The position numbers were made by a program, and so were the translations under genes. This document shows positions 27,432 through 35,609 of a DNA stretch of 64,000 nt, piece by piece (within the stretch, counting starts at the first letter, position 1; each line of letters begins with the position of its first letter). This stretch comes from Brevundimonas bacteroides DSM 4726 (GTDB lineage: Bacteria > Pseudomonadota > Alphaproteobacteria > Caulobacterales > Caulobacteraceae): contig NZ_JNIX01000002.1 in assembly GCF_000701445.1 (NCBI RefSeq), positions 1 through 64,000 on the forward strand. Reading direction: 5' to 3'. The notes beneath the pieces were generated by a model. That model worked only from the letters and a program-made list of their open reading frames with translations. It searched no databases and was not told where the DNA came from.

Positions 27432-28433
27432 ATGACCACCCTCCCCACCCGCCGCCTGGGCGCGACCGGCCCCGAGGTCTCCGTGATCGGTCTCGGCTGC
27501 ATGGGCATGTCGGACTTCTACGGACCGGCCGACCGCGACGAGAGCATCGCCACGATCCACGCCGCGCTCGAGGCGGGGGTGACCCTGCTCGACACCGGCG
27601 ACTTCTACGGCATGGGCCACAATGAGATGCTGATCGCCGAGGCCCTGAGGGGGCGGCGCGAACAGGCCCTGCTCAGCGTGAAGTTCGGGGCGCTGCGCGA
27701 TCCCGACATGGGCTTTCGCGGCTATGACAGCCGGCCGGAGTCGGTCAGGAACTTCGTGACCTATTCGCTTCGGCGACTGAACGTCGACCGCATCGACATC
27801 TATCGGCCCTCGCGCCTGGACCCCGCCGTGCCGATCGAGGACACCATCGGCGCCATCGCCGAGCTGGTCGAGAAGGGCTACGTCCGCCACATCGGTCTGT
27901 CGGAAGTCGGCCCCGAGACGATCCGCCGGGCCGCCGCCGTCCACCCCATCGCCGACCTGCAGATCGAATACAGCCTGGCGTCGCGCGGCATCGAGGCGGC
28001 GATCCTGCCGACCTGCCGCGAGCTGGGCATTGGCATCACGGCCTATGGCGTCCTGGCGCGCGGCCTGATCAGCGGCCACTGGTCGAGGGACCGGTCGGTC
28101 GACCGCACCTTCCGCGCCATGAGCCCGCGCTTCCAGGGCGAGAACCTGGATCGCAACCTCGCCCTGGTCGAGGCCCTGCGCGGCGTGGCCGAGGCGAAGG
28201 GGGTGACCGTGGCCCAGATCGCGGTCGCCTGGGTGGCGGCGCAAGGCGAGGACATCGTGCCCCTGGTCGGGGCGCGTCGCCGGGACCGCCTGGCGGAGTC
28301 GCTGGGGGCCGTCGCCCTGACTCTGACGCCGGAAGACCGCGCGGCGATCGAGGCGGCCGTGCCGAAGGACGCAGTCGCCGGCGCCCGCTATCCGGAACAG
28401 CTGCTGCGGTTCATGGACAGCGAGCAGGCGTGA
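27432..28433 (+). CDS. aldo/keto reductase lacking the usual catalytic histidine
   Basis: A 333-residue TIM-barrel oxidoreductase. Asp54, Tyr59 and Lys84 of the tetrad are in place ([16 protein letters not shown]), but where related enzymes have QHR this protein has RPSR, so the His is Ser127. The NADPH-binding C-terminal part ([19 protein letters not shown]) is intact. The ATG at 27432 follows GAGGAGCGACGCC. It faces the LysR gene, which probably controls it. The substrate is unknown. Confidence 0.9.
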   Translation: MTTLPTRRLGATGPEVSVIGLGCMGMSDFYGPADRDESIATIHAALEAGVTLLDTGDFYGMGHNEMLIAEALRGRREQALLSVKFGALRDPDMGFRGYDSRPESVRNFVTYSLRRLNVDRIDIYRPSRLDPAVPIEDTIGAIAELVEKGYVRHIGLSEVGPETIRRAAAVHPIADLQIEYSLASRGIEAAILPTCRELGIGITAYGVLARGLISGHWSRDRSVDRTFRAMSPRFQGENLDRNLALVEALRGVAEAKGVTVAQIAVAWVAAQGEDIVPLVGARRRDRLAESLGAVALTLTPEDRAAIEAAVPKDAVAGARYPEQLLRFMDSEQA

Positions 28434-28441
28434 ACGGAAAA

Positions 28442-28465
28442 GGGGCCGCGATCGCTCGCGGCCCC
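28442..28465 (+). terminator. intrinsic terminator candidate after aldo/keto reductase
   Basis: A 9-bp GC stem (GGGGCCGCG/CGCGGCCCC, loop ATCGCT) 8 bases after the stop codon. There is only a weak T-run (GTTGCCTGTT), so termination efficiency is uncertain. Confidence 0.5.
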
Positions 28466-28476
28466 GTTGCCTGTTA

Positions 28477-28564
28477 TCGCTAACGCTCGCGTCGCGGACG
28501 CTCGCTGCTTGAGCGAAAGTGTTGTCGCTAACGCTCGCCGCGCGGCGGCTCGCTGCTTGAGCGA
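28477..28564 (+). repeat. tandem pair of the 40-bp palindromic repeat, copies 3 and 4
   Basis: Copies at 28477-28516 and 28525-28564, 8 bases apart, same orientation. Both open TCGCTAACGCTC and end CTCGCTGCTTGAGCGA or equivalent. The inner stems differ but both pair: GCGTC-GCG-GACGC and GCCGC-GCG-GCGGC. They sit between the convergent aldo/keto reductase and deoxyhypusine-synthase-like genes. Confidence 0.8.
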
Positions 28565-28568
28565 CGGC

Positions 28569-29627
28569 TTACGCCGCCTTCTCGAACAGCTTCTGCCAGC
28601 GGCGCGGCTCGCGCTTCTTCCAGCCCTCGCGGTGGTAGGCGTCCGAGCCGATCAGGGGAACGACTGTGGTCGCCTCGGCGAAGACCATCTGCTCATAGGT
28701 GGTCGAAACCTTGCCCCAGGACGCGGCTTCCTTGAGCGTAGAGGACGAGCAGGCGCCGTCGCGGACGTCGGCGACCGTGATCTGGACCGCATACTTGTGC
28801 ATGTCGGCCTCGACGCCGAGGATCTCGGCGCAGACGACGGTGTCCTGGGCGAAGTTCTTGGGAACCCCGCCGCCGACCATGAACAGGCCGGTCGTGCCCG
28901 CCGCGATCTTGATGTCGGTCAGTTCGCGGAAGTCGGCGATGGCGTCCAGCATCATATAGGGCTGGCCGGCGGCGGCCCGCTCCTTCTGGTGCTTGACCAG
29001 GCCGAAGCCGGCCGAGCTGTCGACGAAGGCCGGGCAGAAGATCGGCACGCCCATCTCATAGGCGGTCTGGATCAGCGAGCCTTGCTTCTTCGCATTCCCT
29101 TCCGACAGCCACTTGCCCATCTCCCAGATGAACTCGCGGGACGAATAGCCGCGCGGCTCCAGCCGGTTGGCGATCTCCAGGATGGTGTGGTCGCAGGCCT
29201 GGAGCTCTTCCTCGTCGATGTAGGTGTCGTAGATGCGGTCGATGTAGTTGTCGCGCAGCACATTGTCGTCGACCGGGCCGGCCGCCTGATAGTGCTTGAA
29301 GCCGAGCGCCTCGAAGAAATCCATGTCGACGATGGAGGCGCCGGTGGCGACCACGGCGTCGATCATGCCGAACTTCACCATGTCGCGGTACACATGCATG
29401 CAGCCGCCGGCAGAGGTGGAGCCCGCCAGGATCAGCCAGGGCGAACAGGTCTCGTCCTCGATGGCCATGTTGAAGATGTCCGAGGCTCGCGCGGTGTCGC
29501 GGCTGGAGAACGACATCTTGCGCATCGAATCGATGATCGGACGCGCGTCGAAGCTGGTGATGTCGATGTGCTCCACGACGTTCTGGAGCAGCTGGGCCTT
29601 CTGGTTGGACTGAACGGGAGCGTTCAT
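28569..29627 (-). CDS. deoxyhypusine synthase-like protein, probable homospermidine biosynthesis enzyme
   Basis: A 352-residue member of the deoxyhypusine synthase family. Bacteria lack eIF5A, and alphaproteobacterial members are thought to make sym-homospermidine from putrescine. The NAD-binding part (STSAGGCMHVYRDMVKFGMID) and FMVGGGVPKNFAQ are present, and the catalytic Lys equivalent is in EAASWGKVSTT. Ornithine decarboxylase, which would supply putrescine, lies 630 bases upstream on the same strand, separated by a TM2 gene and a terminator. The exact reaction is inferred. Confidence 0.82.
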   Translation of the reverse strand: MNAPVQSNQKAQLLQNVVEHIDITSFDARPIIDSMRKMSFSSRDTARASDIFNMAIEDETCSPWLILAGSTSAGGCMHVYRDMVKFGMIDAVVATGASIVDMDFFEALGFKHYQAAGPVDDNVLRDNYIDRIYDTYIDEEELQACDHTILEIANRLEPRGYSSREFIWEMGKWLSEGNAKKQGSLIQTAYEMGVPIFCPAFVDSSAGFGLVKHQKERAAAGQPYMMLDAIADFRELTDIKIAAGTTGLFMVGGGVPKNFAQDTVVCAEILGVEADMHKYAVQITVADVRDGACSSSTLKEAASWGKVSTTYEQMVFAEATTVVPLIGSDAYHREGWKKREPRRWQKLFEKAA

Positions 29628-29662
29628 TGCAAGGGTTTCCCTTTGGTTTGAGCGCCCGTCGT

Positions 29663-29703
29663 CAAAAACATCAGCGGCCCGGACGGAGCGACGGGCCGCT
29701 GTG
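29663..29703 (-). terminator. intrinsic terminator after the TM2 gene
   Basis: On the minus strand a stem CAGCGGCCCG/CGGGCCGCTG with a 10-base loop is followed by ATGTTTTTG. It lies between the TM2 gene stop and the deoxyhypusine-synthase-like start, so that gene should have its own promoter. Confidence 0.8.
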
Positions 29704-29742
29704 GTAGCTTGGTGGTCGTCTAGTCGAAGAACGTGACGGTGT

Positions 29743-30165
29743 TCAGACCGTTTCGACGAGAACCGGCGGTTCGGCCGCCTTCCTCGCCGCGTTTTCCTCG
29801 TTCTTCACCCGGATCCAGTCCGGGATCAGAAAGGCGTCGACGATCCACCAGATCGTCATGGGGACCCCGAGATAGGGCCCGAGCAGGCTGGTCATGATCC
29901 AGGTCACGAACCCCGCCGCCGCCATGCCGAGCCCAGATTTCCACTGGCCGACATAGAAGCGATGGCCGCCGACCCAACCCAGGAACAGCCAGAGCACATA
30001 ACCGATCACCAGGGTCCGCTTGCCGTCCCACGGCTTGGCGTAGGACGGATCGGACGCCATGAACTCCCGATGACGCTGGTCGTGCATCATCTGGAAATGG
30101 TCGGGTCCGCTCGACGCATGGTCGATGCTGGGACCGGGATCGTGAGACCCGTGGGCGTCGGACAT
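29743..30165 (-). CDS. TM2-domain membrane protein
   Basis: A 140-residue protein with a polar, His/Asp-rich N-terminus of about 48 residues, then a TM2 domain: a first membrane segment (TLVIGYVLWLFLGWVGGHRFY), the conserved GGHRFYVGQ turn, and a second hydrophobic stretch ending WWIVDAFLIP. TM2 proteins are widespread and their function in bacteria is not defined. Confidence 0.88.
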   Translation of the reverse strand: MSDAHGSHDPGPSIDHASSGPDHFQMMHDQRHREFMASDPSYAKPWDGKRTLVIGYVLWLFLGWVGGHRFYVGQWKSGLGMAAAGFVTWIMTSLLGPYLGVPMTIWWIVDAFLIPDWIRVKNEENAARKAAEPPVLVETV

Positions 30166-30257
30166 CTGCGGCTCCCCCCAAGCTATGCCGTTCGGGAAAG
30201 TCGTGGCGCCGACGCCTCCGGTTCACAAGCCCCGGAAACCTGACGTTCTATCTGACC

Positions 30258-31523
30258 TTACCGGCGACCCTTCCGGCGCTGGCCCGCCTTGCCCTTGGGG
30301 CGCGACAGGCGGACGACCTTTCGGGCCTGCTCTTCCGCCGTAGTGCGCACGGTCGGGATGGAGCGGGGCGCCAGGCCATACAGCGAGGCCATCGGGGCGT
30401 CCTGCACCGCCGCGACCTCATGCTCGCCATAGCCATTGAAGCCCGTCGACATCGCCACCCCATAGGCGCCGAGCATGCCGATCTCGATGAAGTCGCCCTC
30501 ACGGATGTCGGCCGGCAGCCAGAACGGACCGGGCATGTGGTCGATCGAGTCGCAGGTCGGTCCATAGAACTGGAACGCCTTCAGCTCGGTCGCGCTCTCG
30601 CCGTCCCGGACCAGCTTGGTCGGGAAGGGCCAGCGCGAATGCGTCGCATCGAACAGCGAGCCATAGGACCCGTCGTTCAGATAGAGCGCGTCGCCCTTGC
30701 GCAGCTCGACGCGGGCCAGCACCGAGGAGCTCTCGGCCACCAGCGCCCGGCCGGGCTCGCACCACAGCTCGGTCGTTTCCGACACCGGCATCTCGTTGAA
30801 GCCGCGATGGATGGCGTCGGCGTATTCGCTCATGTCCGGCGGGACCATGCCCGGATAGACGGAAGGAAAGCCGCCGCCCACATCGACAATGTCGACGAAG
30901 ACGCCCGCGCGGGTGATGGCGCGACCGACCTGGGCCATGGCGGCCTCATAGGCGGACGGGCGCATGCACTGGCTGCCGACGTGGAACGACACGCCCATCA
31001 GGCCGTCCTTGACCGCCCGGCGGGTGCTGAGCAGCAGCGACGGGGCCTGATCGGCCGAGACGCCGAACTTGCCCGACAGCGTATAGGCCGCGCCGTCCGC
31101 CGACACCGCCATGCGCACGATCAGGTTCAGGTCGTCCGCGCCGCCCGTGGCGTCGAGAATCTTCTGAAGCTCCTCCCCGCAGTCGAGCGAGAAGGTCCGC
31201 ACCCCGTGGTCGAAGTAGGCGCGCGTGATCGCCGACCGGCTCTTGACCGGGTGCATGAAGGCCAGGCGCGCATCGGCGCTGACCGAGCGGACGAGCTCGA
31301 TCTCGGCCAGGGATGCGACGTCAAAACCAGTGACGCCCGCCTCGATCAGGGTCTCGATGACCCAGCGCGACGGATTGGCCTTCACTGCATAGAAGACGTC
31401 GGCCTTGAGATTATCCTGGAACCAGCGGGCCGCTACGGAAACCGAGCGCGGTCGCACGAGGGCGACGGGACGCTCAGGAGGCCGCTCACGGACCAGGTCC
31501 AGGGGAAGCTGGTACGTGCGCAA
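30258..31523 (-). CDS. ornithine decarboxylase (alanine-racemase-fold, type III PLP)
   Basis: A 421-residue decarboxylase that should form putrescine from ornithine. The PLP lysine is Lys48 in FYAVKAN, the phosphate-binding glycines are in VDVGGGFPSVYPG, and WCEPGRALVAES and FYGPTCDSID (active-site Cys from the partner subunit, and Asp for ornithine) follow. The YGPTCDSxD form favours ornithine over lysine or diaminopimelate. The tail is basic (GKAGQRRKGRR). Together with the deoxyhypusine-synthase-like gene it outlines a polyamine pathway. Confidence 0.92.
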   Translation of the reverse strand: MRTYQLPLDLVRERPPERPVALVRPRSVSVAARWFQDNLKADVFYAVKANPSRWVIETLIEAGVTGFDVASLAEIELVRSVSADARLAFMHPVKSRSAITRAYFDHGVRTFSLDCGEELQKILDATGGADDLNLIVRMAVSADGAAYTLSGKFGVSADQAPSLLLSTRRAVKDGLMGVSFHVGSQCMRPSAYEAAMAQVGRAITRAGVFVDIVDVGGGFPSVYPGMVPPDMSEYADAIHRGFNEMPVSETTELWCEPGRALVAESSSVLARVELRKGDALYLNDGSYGSLFDATHSRWPFPTKLVRDGESATELKAFQFYGPTCDSIDHMPGPFWLPADIREGDFIEIGMLGAYGVAMSTGFNGYGEHEVAAVQDAPMASLYGLAPRSIPTVRTTAEEQARKVVRLSRPKGKAGQRRKGRR

Positions 31524-31827
31524 TTCACGTAACCCCCTGTTAATTGTTAACCCAGACCGGCGTTAGCAGCGCGTAACGGTTAGACCTACGGGGTCCGCCG
31601 GAAGCGGCCATATGGGGTCACGCGACTGTCATGTAAAGCGGTTTTTTCGCGGCGCGCCCCTGTGGACAGGATTCCGCTCCGATGGCGGAAGGTCTTTGTT
31701 TTCAACGTCGCGGGCGTGACCTTCCCGCCCCGCTTTACGCATCGCTCGCCCGCGTGGCATTAAGACTTGCCGGACCGCGCTCCTCGCGGCATTCGGCGCC
31801 TGTTCATCAGCCGCCGTCAGCGAGTTC
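31524..31827. promoter_or_regulatory. 304-base divergent intergenic region with a half Pho-box-like site
   Basis: This separates ornithine decarboxylase from phnC and must hold promoters for both. A perfect CTGTCAT, the PhoB half-site, occurs at 31626-31632 on the phnC-facing strand, but the second half (AGCGGTT after 4 bases) does not match. AT-rich stretches are TTAATTGTTAAC (31537-31548) and the CTTTGTTTTC near 31692. No terminator or small gene is apparent. Confidence 0.35.
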
Positions 31828-32655
31828 ATGAGTTCATCCGCCGCAGCCACCGCCGCGCCCGGCTCCCTTGCGACCAGCCTGGTGCTCGCGCGCGACGTCT
31901 CCAAGACCTTCGGTCAGCGCAAGGCGCTGGACGGGGTGTCGGTGTCCGTCGCCTGCGGAGAGATGGTGGCTCTGATCGGGCCGTCGGGATCGGGCAAGTC
32001 GACCCTGCTGCGTTCCATCACCGGGCTGCAGTCCATCGACGGCGGCAAGGGAACGATCAGCGTCTTTGGCCAGACCGTGCAGTCCAACGGCCGCGTGGCC
32101 GGGACGGTGCGGGCCACGCGCAGCCGGCTGGGCATGATCTTCCAGCAGTTCAATCTGGTGGGGCGGCTCAGCCTGTTCTCCAACGTCATGCTGGGCGCGC
32201 TCGGCCGCCTGCCCGGCTGGCGCGGCGCGCTCGGCCTGTGGCCGTCCGCCGACAAGACCCGGGCCATGCAGGCGCTGCATCGCGTCGGCGTCTCCGACTA
32301 CGCCGCCCAGCGCGCCAACACCCTCTCGGGTGGGCAACAGCAGCGCGGCGCGATCGCGCGCGCGCTCGTCCAAGGGGCAGAGGCCATCCTGGCCGACGAG
32401 CCGGTCGCCTCGCTGGACCCGGTGTCGGCGCGCAAGGTGATGGAGCTGCTCGTCGAGCTGAACAAGCGCGACGGGCTGGGTGTGATCGTGACGCTGCACC
32501 AGGTCGATTACGCCATCCGCTATTGCGACCGGGTGGTCGCGCTGAAGGCCGGAAAGGTCGTCTACGACGGCCCGTCGACTGGGCTGGACACCGCCCGGCT
32601 GATCGACATCTACGGCCCCGAATTCGAAGACGCCTTCTGGGAGACCAAGGCATGA
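31828..32655 (+). CDS. phnC: phosphonate/phosphate-type ABC transporter ATP-binding protein
   Basis: A 275-residue ATPase. Walker A is GPSGSGKST, the Q-loop IFQQFNLV, the signature [15 protein letters not shown] and Walker B AILADEP. Segment [21 protein letters not shown] is typical of PhnC rather than of amino acid importers. It energises import of phosphonate, phosphite or phosphate esters together with phnD and phnE, whose genes follow with 4-base overlaps. About 18 N-terminal residues ([16 protein letters not shown]) are extra relative to relatives, so a later start is possible. Confidence 0.92.
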   Translation: MSSSAAATAAPGSLATSLVLARDVSKTFGQRKALDGVSVSVACGEMVALIGPSGSGKSTLLRSITGLQSIDGGKGTISVFGQTVQSNGRVAGTVRATRSRLGMIFQQFNLVGRLSLFSNVMLGALGRLPGWRGALGLWPSADKTRAMQALHRVGVSDYAAQRANTLSGGQQQRGAIARALVQGAEAILADEPVASLDPVSARKVMELLVELNKRDGLGVIVTLHQVDYAIRYCDRVVALKAGKVVYDGPSTGLDTARLIDIYGPEFEDAFWETKA

Positions 32656-33656
32656 GCCTTCACCGCTTCACCCGCCGCGCGGCCGTCGTCGCCGCCTCGG
32701 CCGCCCTTCTGGCGTTGTCCGCCTGCGGCGGCGGCGACGAGAAGGCCGCGACCGGCGCGCCCGAGACCATCACCTTCTCCATCCTGTCGGCGGAAGGCCA
32801 GGCCTCGGCCGGCCCGCTGTGGGAGCCGCTGCTGGCGGACATGGAGGAGGCCATCGGCATCCCGGTCGAGCCCTTCTTCGGCTCCAACTACACCGTGCTG
32901 GTCGAGGCCATGCGCGGCAACCAGACCCAGGTCGCCTGGTTCTCGGCCAAGCCCGCGGTGGAGGCCATCGACCGCGCCGACGCCGAGGTCATCGCCCGCA
33001 CCGTCAACCGCGAGGGCCAGGACAGCTATCGCTCGACCCTGATCGTCAAGACCGGCTCGGGCATCACTCTGGATCAGGTGCTGGCCTGCGGGCGGCGGTT
33101 CGATTTCGGCATCGGCGACGCCCAGTCGACCTCGGGCACGCTGGCCCCGCTGGCCTTCCTGTTCAATCCGCGCGGCATCAATCCGACGGAGTGCTTCAAG
33201 ACCGTGCGCGCCGCCAACCATCAGGCCAACGCCTTCGCGGTCGCCACCGGTGTGGTGGACGTGGCGACGTCCAACACCGTCAACACCGTCTTCCTGGTCC
33301 GCCAGAACCCGGCGGTGGCCGAGCAGATCACCGAGATCTGGCAGTCGCCGCCGATCCCGGAGAGCGGCATCCTGGTGCGCGGCGACCTCGATCCCGCGAC
33401 CAAGGAGAAGATCCGCAGCTTCTTCCTGACCTATGGCCAGGGCGAGGGCGTGGAGGCCGAGCGTCAGCGTCAGGTGCTCGCCGGACTCGAGTATTCCCAG
33501 TTCCGCGCCGCCGACGACAGCTACCTGAACCCCATCCGCGAGATGGTGGCCGACCAGCAGCTGTCGGAGGCCCGCGCGCGGGGCGACAACGCCGCCGTGG
33601 CGGAGGCGCAAGCAGAGCTGGAGCGTCTGCGGGCGCTGCGCGAGGTCCAGCCTTGA
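32652..33656 (+). CDS. phnD: phosphonate/phosphite-type ABC transporter substrate-binding lipoprotein
   Basis: A 334-residue PhnD-family binding protein. The signal peptide ends in the lipobox LSAC with Cys25, which should anchor it to the inner membrane. The binding-fold core has [20 protein letters not shown], a phosphate-loop-like [16 protein letters not shown], and [14 protein letters not shown]. The ligand (phosphonate, phosphite, or phosphate) cannot be told by eye. The ATG lies inside the phnC stop (ATGA). The C-terminal 40 residues are Ala/Glu/Arg-rich helix. Confidence 0.9.
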   Translation: MSLHRFTRRAAVVAASAALLALSACGGGDEKAATGAPETITFSILSAEGQASAGPLWEPLLADMEEAIGIPVEPFFGSNYTVLVEAMRGNQTQVAWFSAKPAVEAIDRADAEVIARTVNREGQDSYRSTLIVKTGSGITLDQVLACGRRFDFGIGDAQSTSGTLAPLAFLFNPRGINPTECFKTVRAANHQANAFAVATGVVDVATSNTVNTVFLVRQNPAVAEQITEIWQSPPIPESGILVRGDLDPATKEKIRSFFLTYGQGEGVEAERQRQVLAGLEYSQFRAADDSYLNPIREMVADQQLSEARARGDNAAVAEAQAELERLRALREVQP

Positions 33657-34465
33657 TCGACACCAGCGTAACCGGCGGCGCCGTCCCCAAGCCGCCGTCC
33701 AAGTCCCTCGGCGCCTGGCTGCTCGACGTCCTGATCTGGGGCGGCGTGGCCGTCGTGCTGATCTACAGTATCGGCGACGTCGACCTCGGCAACCTGTCGC
33801 GTCTGGTGACCAACAGCGACAACGTCCGCACCTTCGCCGCGGGCCTGCTGCAGCCGGACTTCACCAACTGGCGGCTGTTCGTCGAACAGATGTGGCTGAC
33901 CATCCAGATCGCGCTGTGGGGCACCTTCCTGGCCGTGATCCTGGCGGTGCCGATGGGCCTGGCGGCGGCGAGGAACATCGCCCCGATCTGGGTGGTGACG
34001 CCGGTGCGCTGGGTCATGAACCTGCTGCGGTCTGTGCCGGACCTCGTCATGGCGCTGCTGTTCATCGTGGCGGTCGGTCTGGGTCCGCTGGCGGGCGTGC
34101 TCGCTATCACTCTGAACACCACCGGCGTCCTGGCCAAGCTGTTCTCCGAAGCGGTCGAGTCGATCGACAAGGGTCCGGTCGAGGGCGTGCGCGCCACCGG
34201 CGCGTCTGGCCTGCACGAGATCGTCTGGGGCGTCGTGCCCCAGGTGGCGCCGCTGTGGACCTCCTTCGCCCTCTACCGCTTCGAATCCAACAGCCGCTCG
34301 GCGACGGTGCTGGGCCTGATCGGCGCGGGCGGCATCGGCCAGGTGCTTTTCGACAGCATGAACGCCTTCGACTACAACTCGGTCTCGACCATCGTCATCA
34401 TCGTCGTCGTCGCCGTGACCCTGATCGACATGCTGTCACAGGCCATGCGCAAACGTCTGCTTTAA
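33653..34465 (+). CDS. phnE: phosphonate-type ABC transporter permease
   Basis: A 270-residue inner membrane permease starting at a TTG (33653) that overlaps the phnD stop as TTGA. It has about six hydrophobic segments, the MetI-like loop EGVRATGASGLHEIVWGVVPQ that contacts PhnC, and GLIGAGGIGQVLFDSMNAFDY, a family hallmark. No better start exists without cutting into the first membrane segment. Confidence 0.9.
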   Translation: MIDTSVTGGAVPKPPSKSLGAWLLDVLIWGGVAVVLIYSIGDVDLGNLSRLVTNSDNVRTFAAGLLQPDFTNWRLFVEQMWLTIQIALWGTFLAVILAVPMGLAAARNIAPIWVVTPVRWVMNLLRSVPDLVMALLFIVAVGLGPLAGVLAITLNTTGVLAKLFSEAVESIDKGPVEGVRATGASGLHEIVWGVVPQVAPLWTSFALYRFESNSRSATVLGLIGAGGIGQVLFDSMNAFDYNSVSTIVIIVVVAVTLIDMLSQAMRKRLL

Positions 34466-34500
34466 GCGTCGCCGAATCGTCGCCTTCGAAAGCCGCCTGC

Positions 34501-35571
34501 ATGTCCTCGACCCTGCCCCGCCGCCTGTTCGTGGCCGGCGCCGCCGCCATGGCCCTGATCGTCGCCGCCTGCGGACAGGCCGGCGGCCAGCAGAGGAACG
34601 GCATCTGGGCGGCGGGCTCCTCGACCGTCTTCCCCTTCGCCACGCGGGTGGCGGAGAACTTCGGCAGGAATTTCCCCGACGGCGCGCCGCCCCGCGTCGA
34701 GTCGCTGGGCACCGGCGGCGGCATCCAGGCCTTCTGCCAGGGCCTGGGACCCACGACGCCCGATATCGCCAATGCCTCTCGCCGCCTGAAGGCGTCGGAG
34801 TTCGACCAGTGCGCCGAGAACGGCGTCACCGAGATCATCGAGATCAAGATCGGCTATGACGGCCTGGCCGTCGCCACCGCCCGCTCCGGCGCCGACTTCG
34901 TGCTGGAAGGCTCGGACCTCTATCTGGCGCTGGCCAAGGAAATCCCCGGTCCAGACGGCCAGCTGATCCCCAATCCGAACCGCACCTGGGCGCAGGTGCG
35001 CGCAGGCCTGCCGGACGTGCGAATCCAGGTCTACGGCCCGCCGCCGACGTCGGGCACCCGTGACAGCTGGAACGAGCTGGCCATGCTGACCTCCGCCGAG
35101 GCCCTGCCCGCGCTGGCCGCCCTGGCCGAGAGCGACCCCGACCGCTTCGAATCCGTGGCCCAGACGCTGCGCGAGGACGGCGGCTGGGTCGATTCCGGCG
35201 AGAACGACAACGCCATCGTCCAGACCCTGACCCGCACGCCGGGCTCGGTCGGGGTGTTCGGCTACTCCTTCCTGGAAGAGAACTTCGGCCAGGTGAAGCC
35301 TGCGACCGTCAACGGCGTCACCCCCACGCTGGATACGATCGCCTCGGGCCAGTACCCGATCAGCCGTTCGATGTTCATCTACGTCAAGAAGGCCCACATC
35401 GGCGTCACGCCGGGCCTTCAGGACTTCCTGATCGAGTTCACCTCCGAGGCCGCGACCGGCCGGGGCGGCTATCTGCAGGATCGCGGCATGGTGCCCCTGC
35501 CGGCCGCCGAACGCGAGGCCCAGCGCGCGGTGGCGGCGAACCTGACGGTTATGACGCGGCCGGAGGAATAG
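34501..35571 (+). CDS. PstS-like phosphate-binding lipoprotein
   Basis: A 356-residue substrate-binding protein of the PstS family. The lipobox is VAAC (Cys24). The phosphate-binding loops are recognisable: AAGSSTVFPF near 37-46, LGTGGGIQAFCQG, and PPTSGTRDSWNEL. It starts 35 bases after phnE on the same strand, so it probably belongs to the same transcript, yet no pstC, pstA, pstB or phoU follows. It may supply phosphate to another Pst permease or act with PhnCDE. Confidence 0.88.
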   Translation: MSSTLPRRLFVAGAAAMALIVAACGQAGGQQRNGIWAAGSSTVFPFATRVAENFGRNFPDGAPPRVESLGTGGGIQAFCQGLGPTTPDIANASRRLKASEFDQCAENGVTEIIEIKIGYDGLAVATARSGADFVLEGSDLYLALAKEIPGPDGQLIPNPNRTWAQVRAGLPDVRIQVYGPPPTSGTRDSWNELAMLTSAEALPALAALAESDPDRFESVAQTLREDGGWVDSGENDNAIVQTLTRTPGSVGVFGYSFLEENFGQVKPATVNGVTPTLDTIASGQYPISRSMFIYVKKAHIGVTPGLQDFLIEFTSEAATGRGGYLQDRGMVPLPAAEREAQRAVAANLTVMTRPEE

Positions 35572-35609
35572 GGGCGCCTCCACGGCGGTCGCACGCTCGC
35601 GTTCGATCG

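Noticed and set aside
31767-32651. Long in-frame extension upstream of phnD
   Set aside because: It lies inside phnC in another frame; phnD begins at 32652 with a lipoprotein signal peptide.
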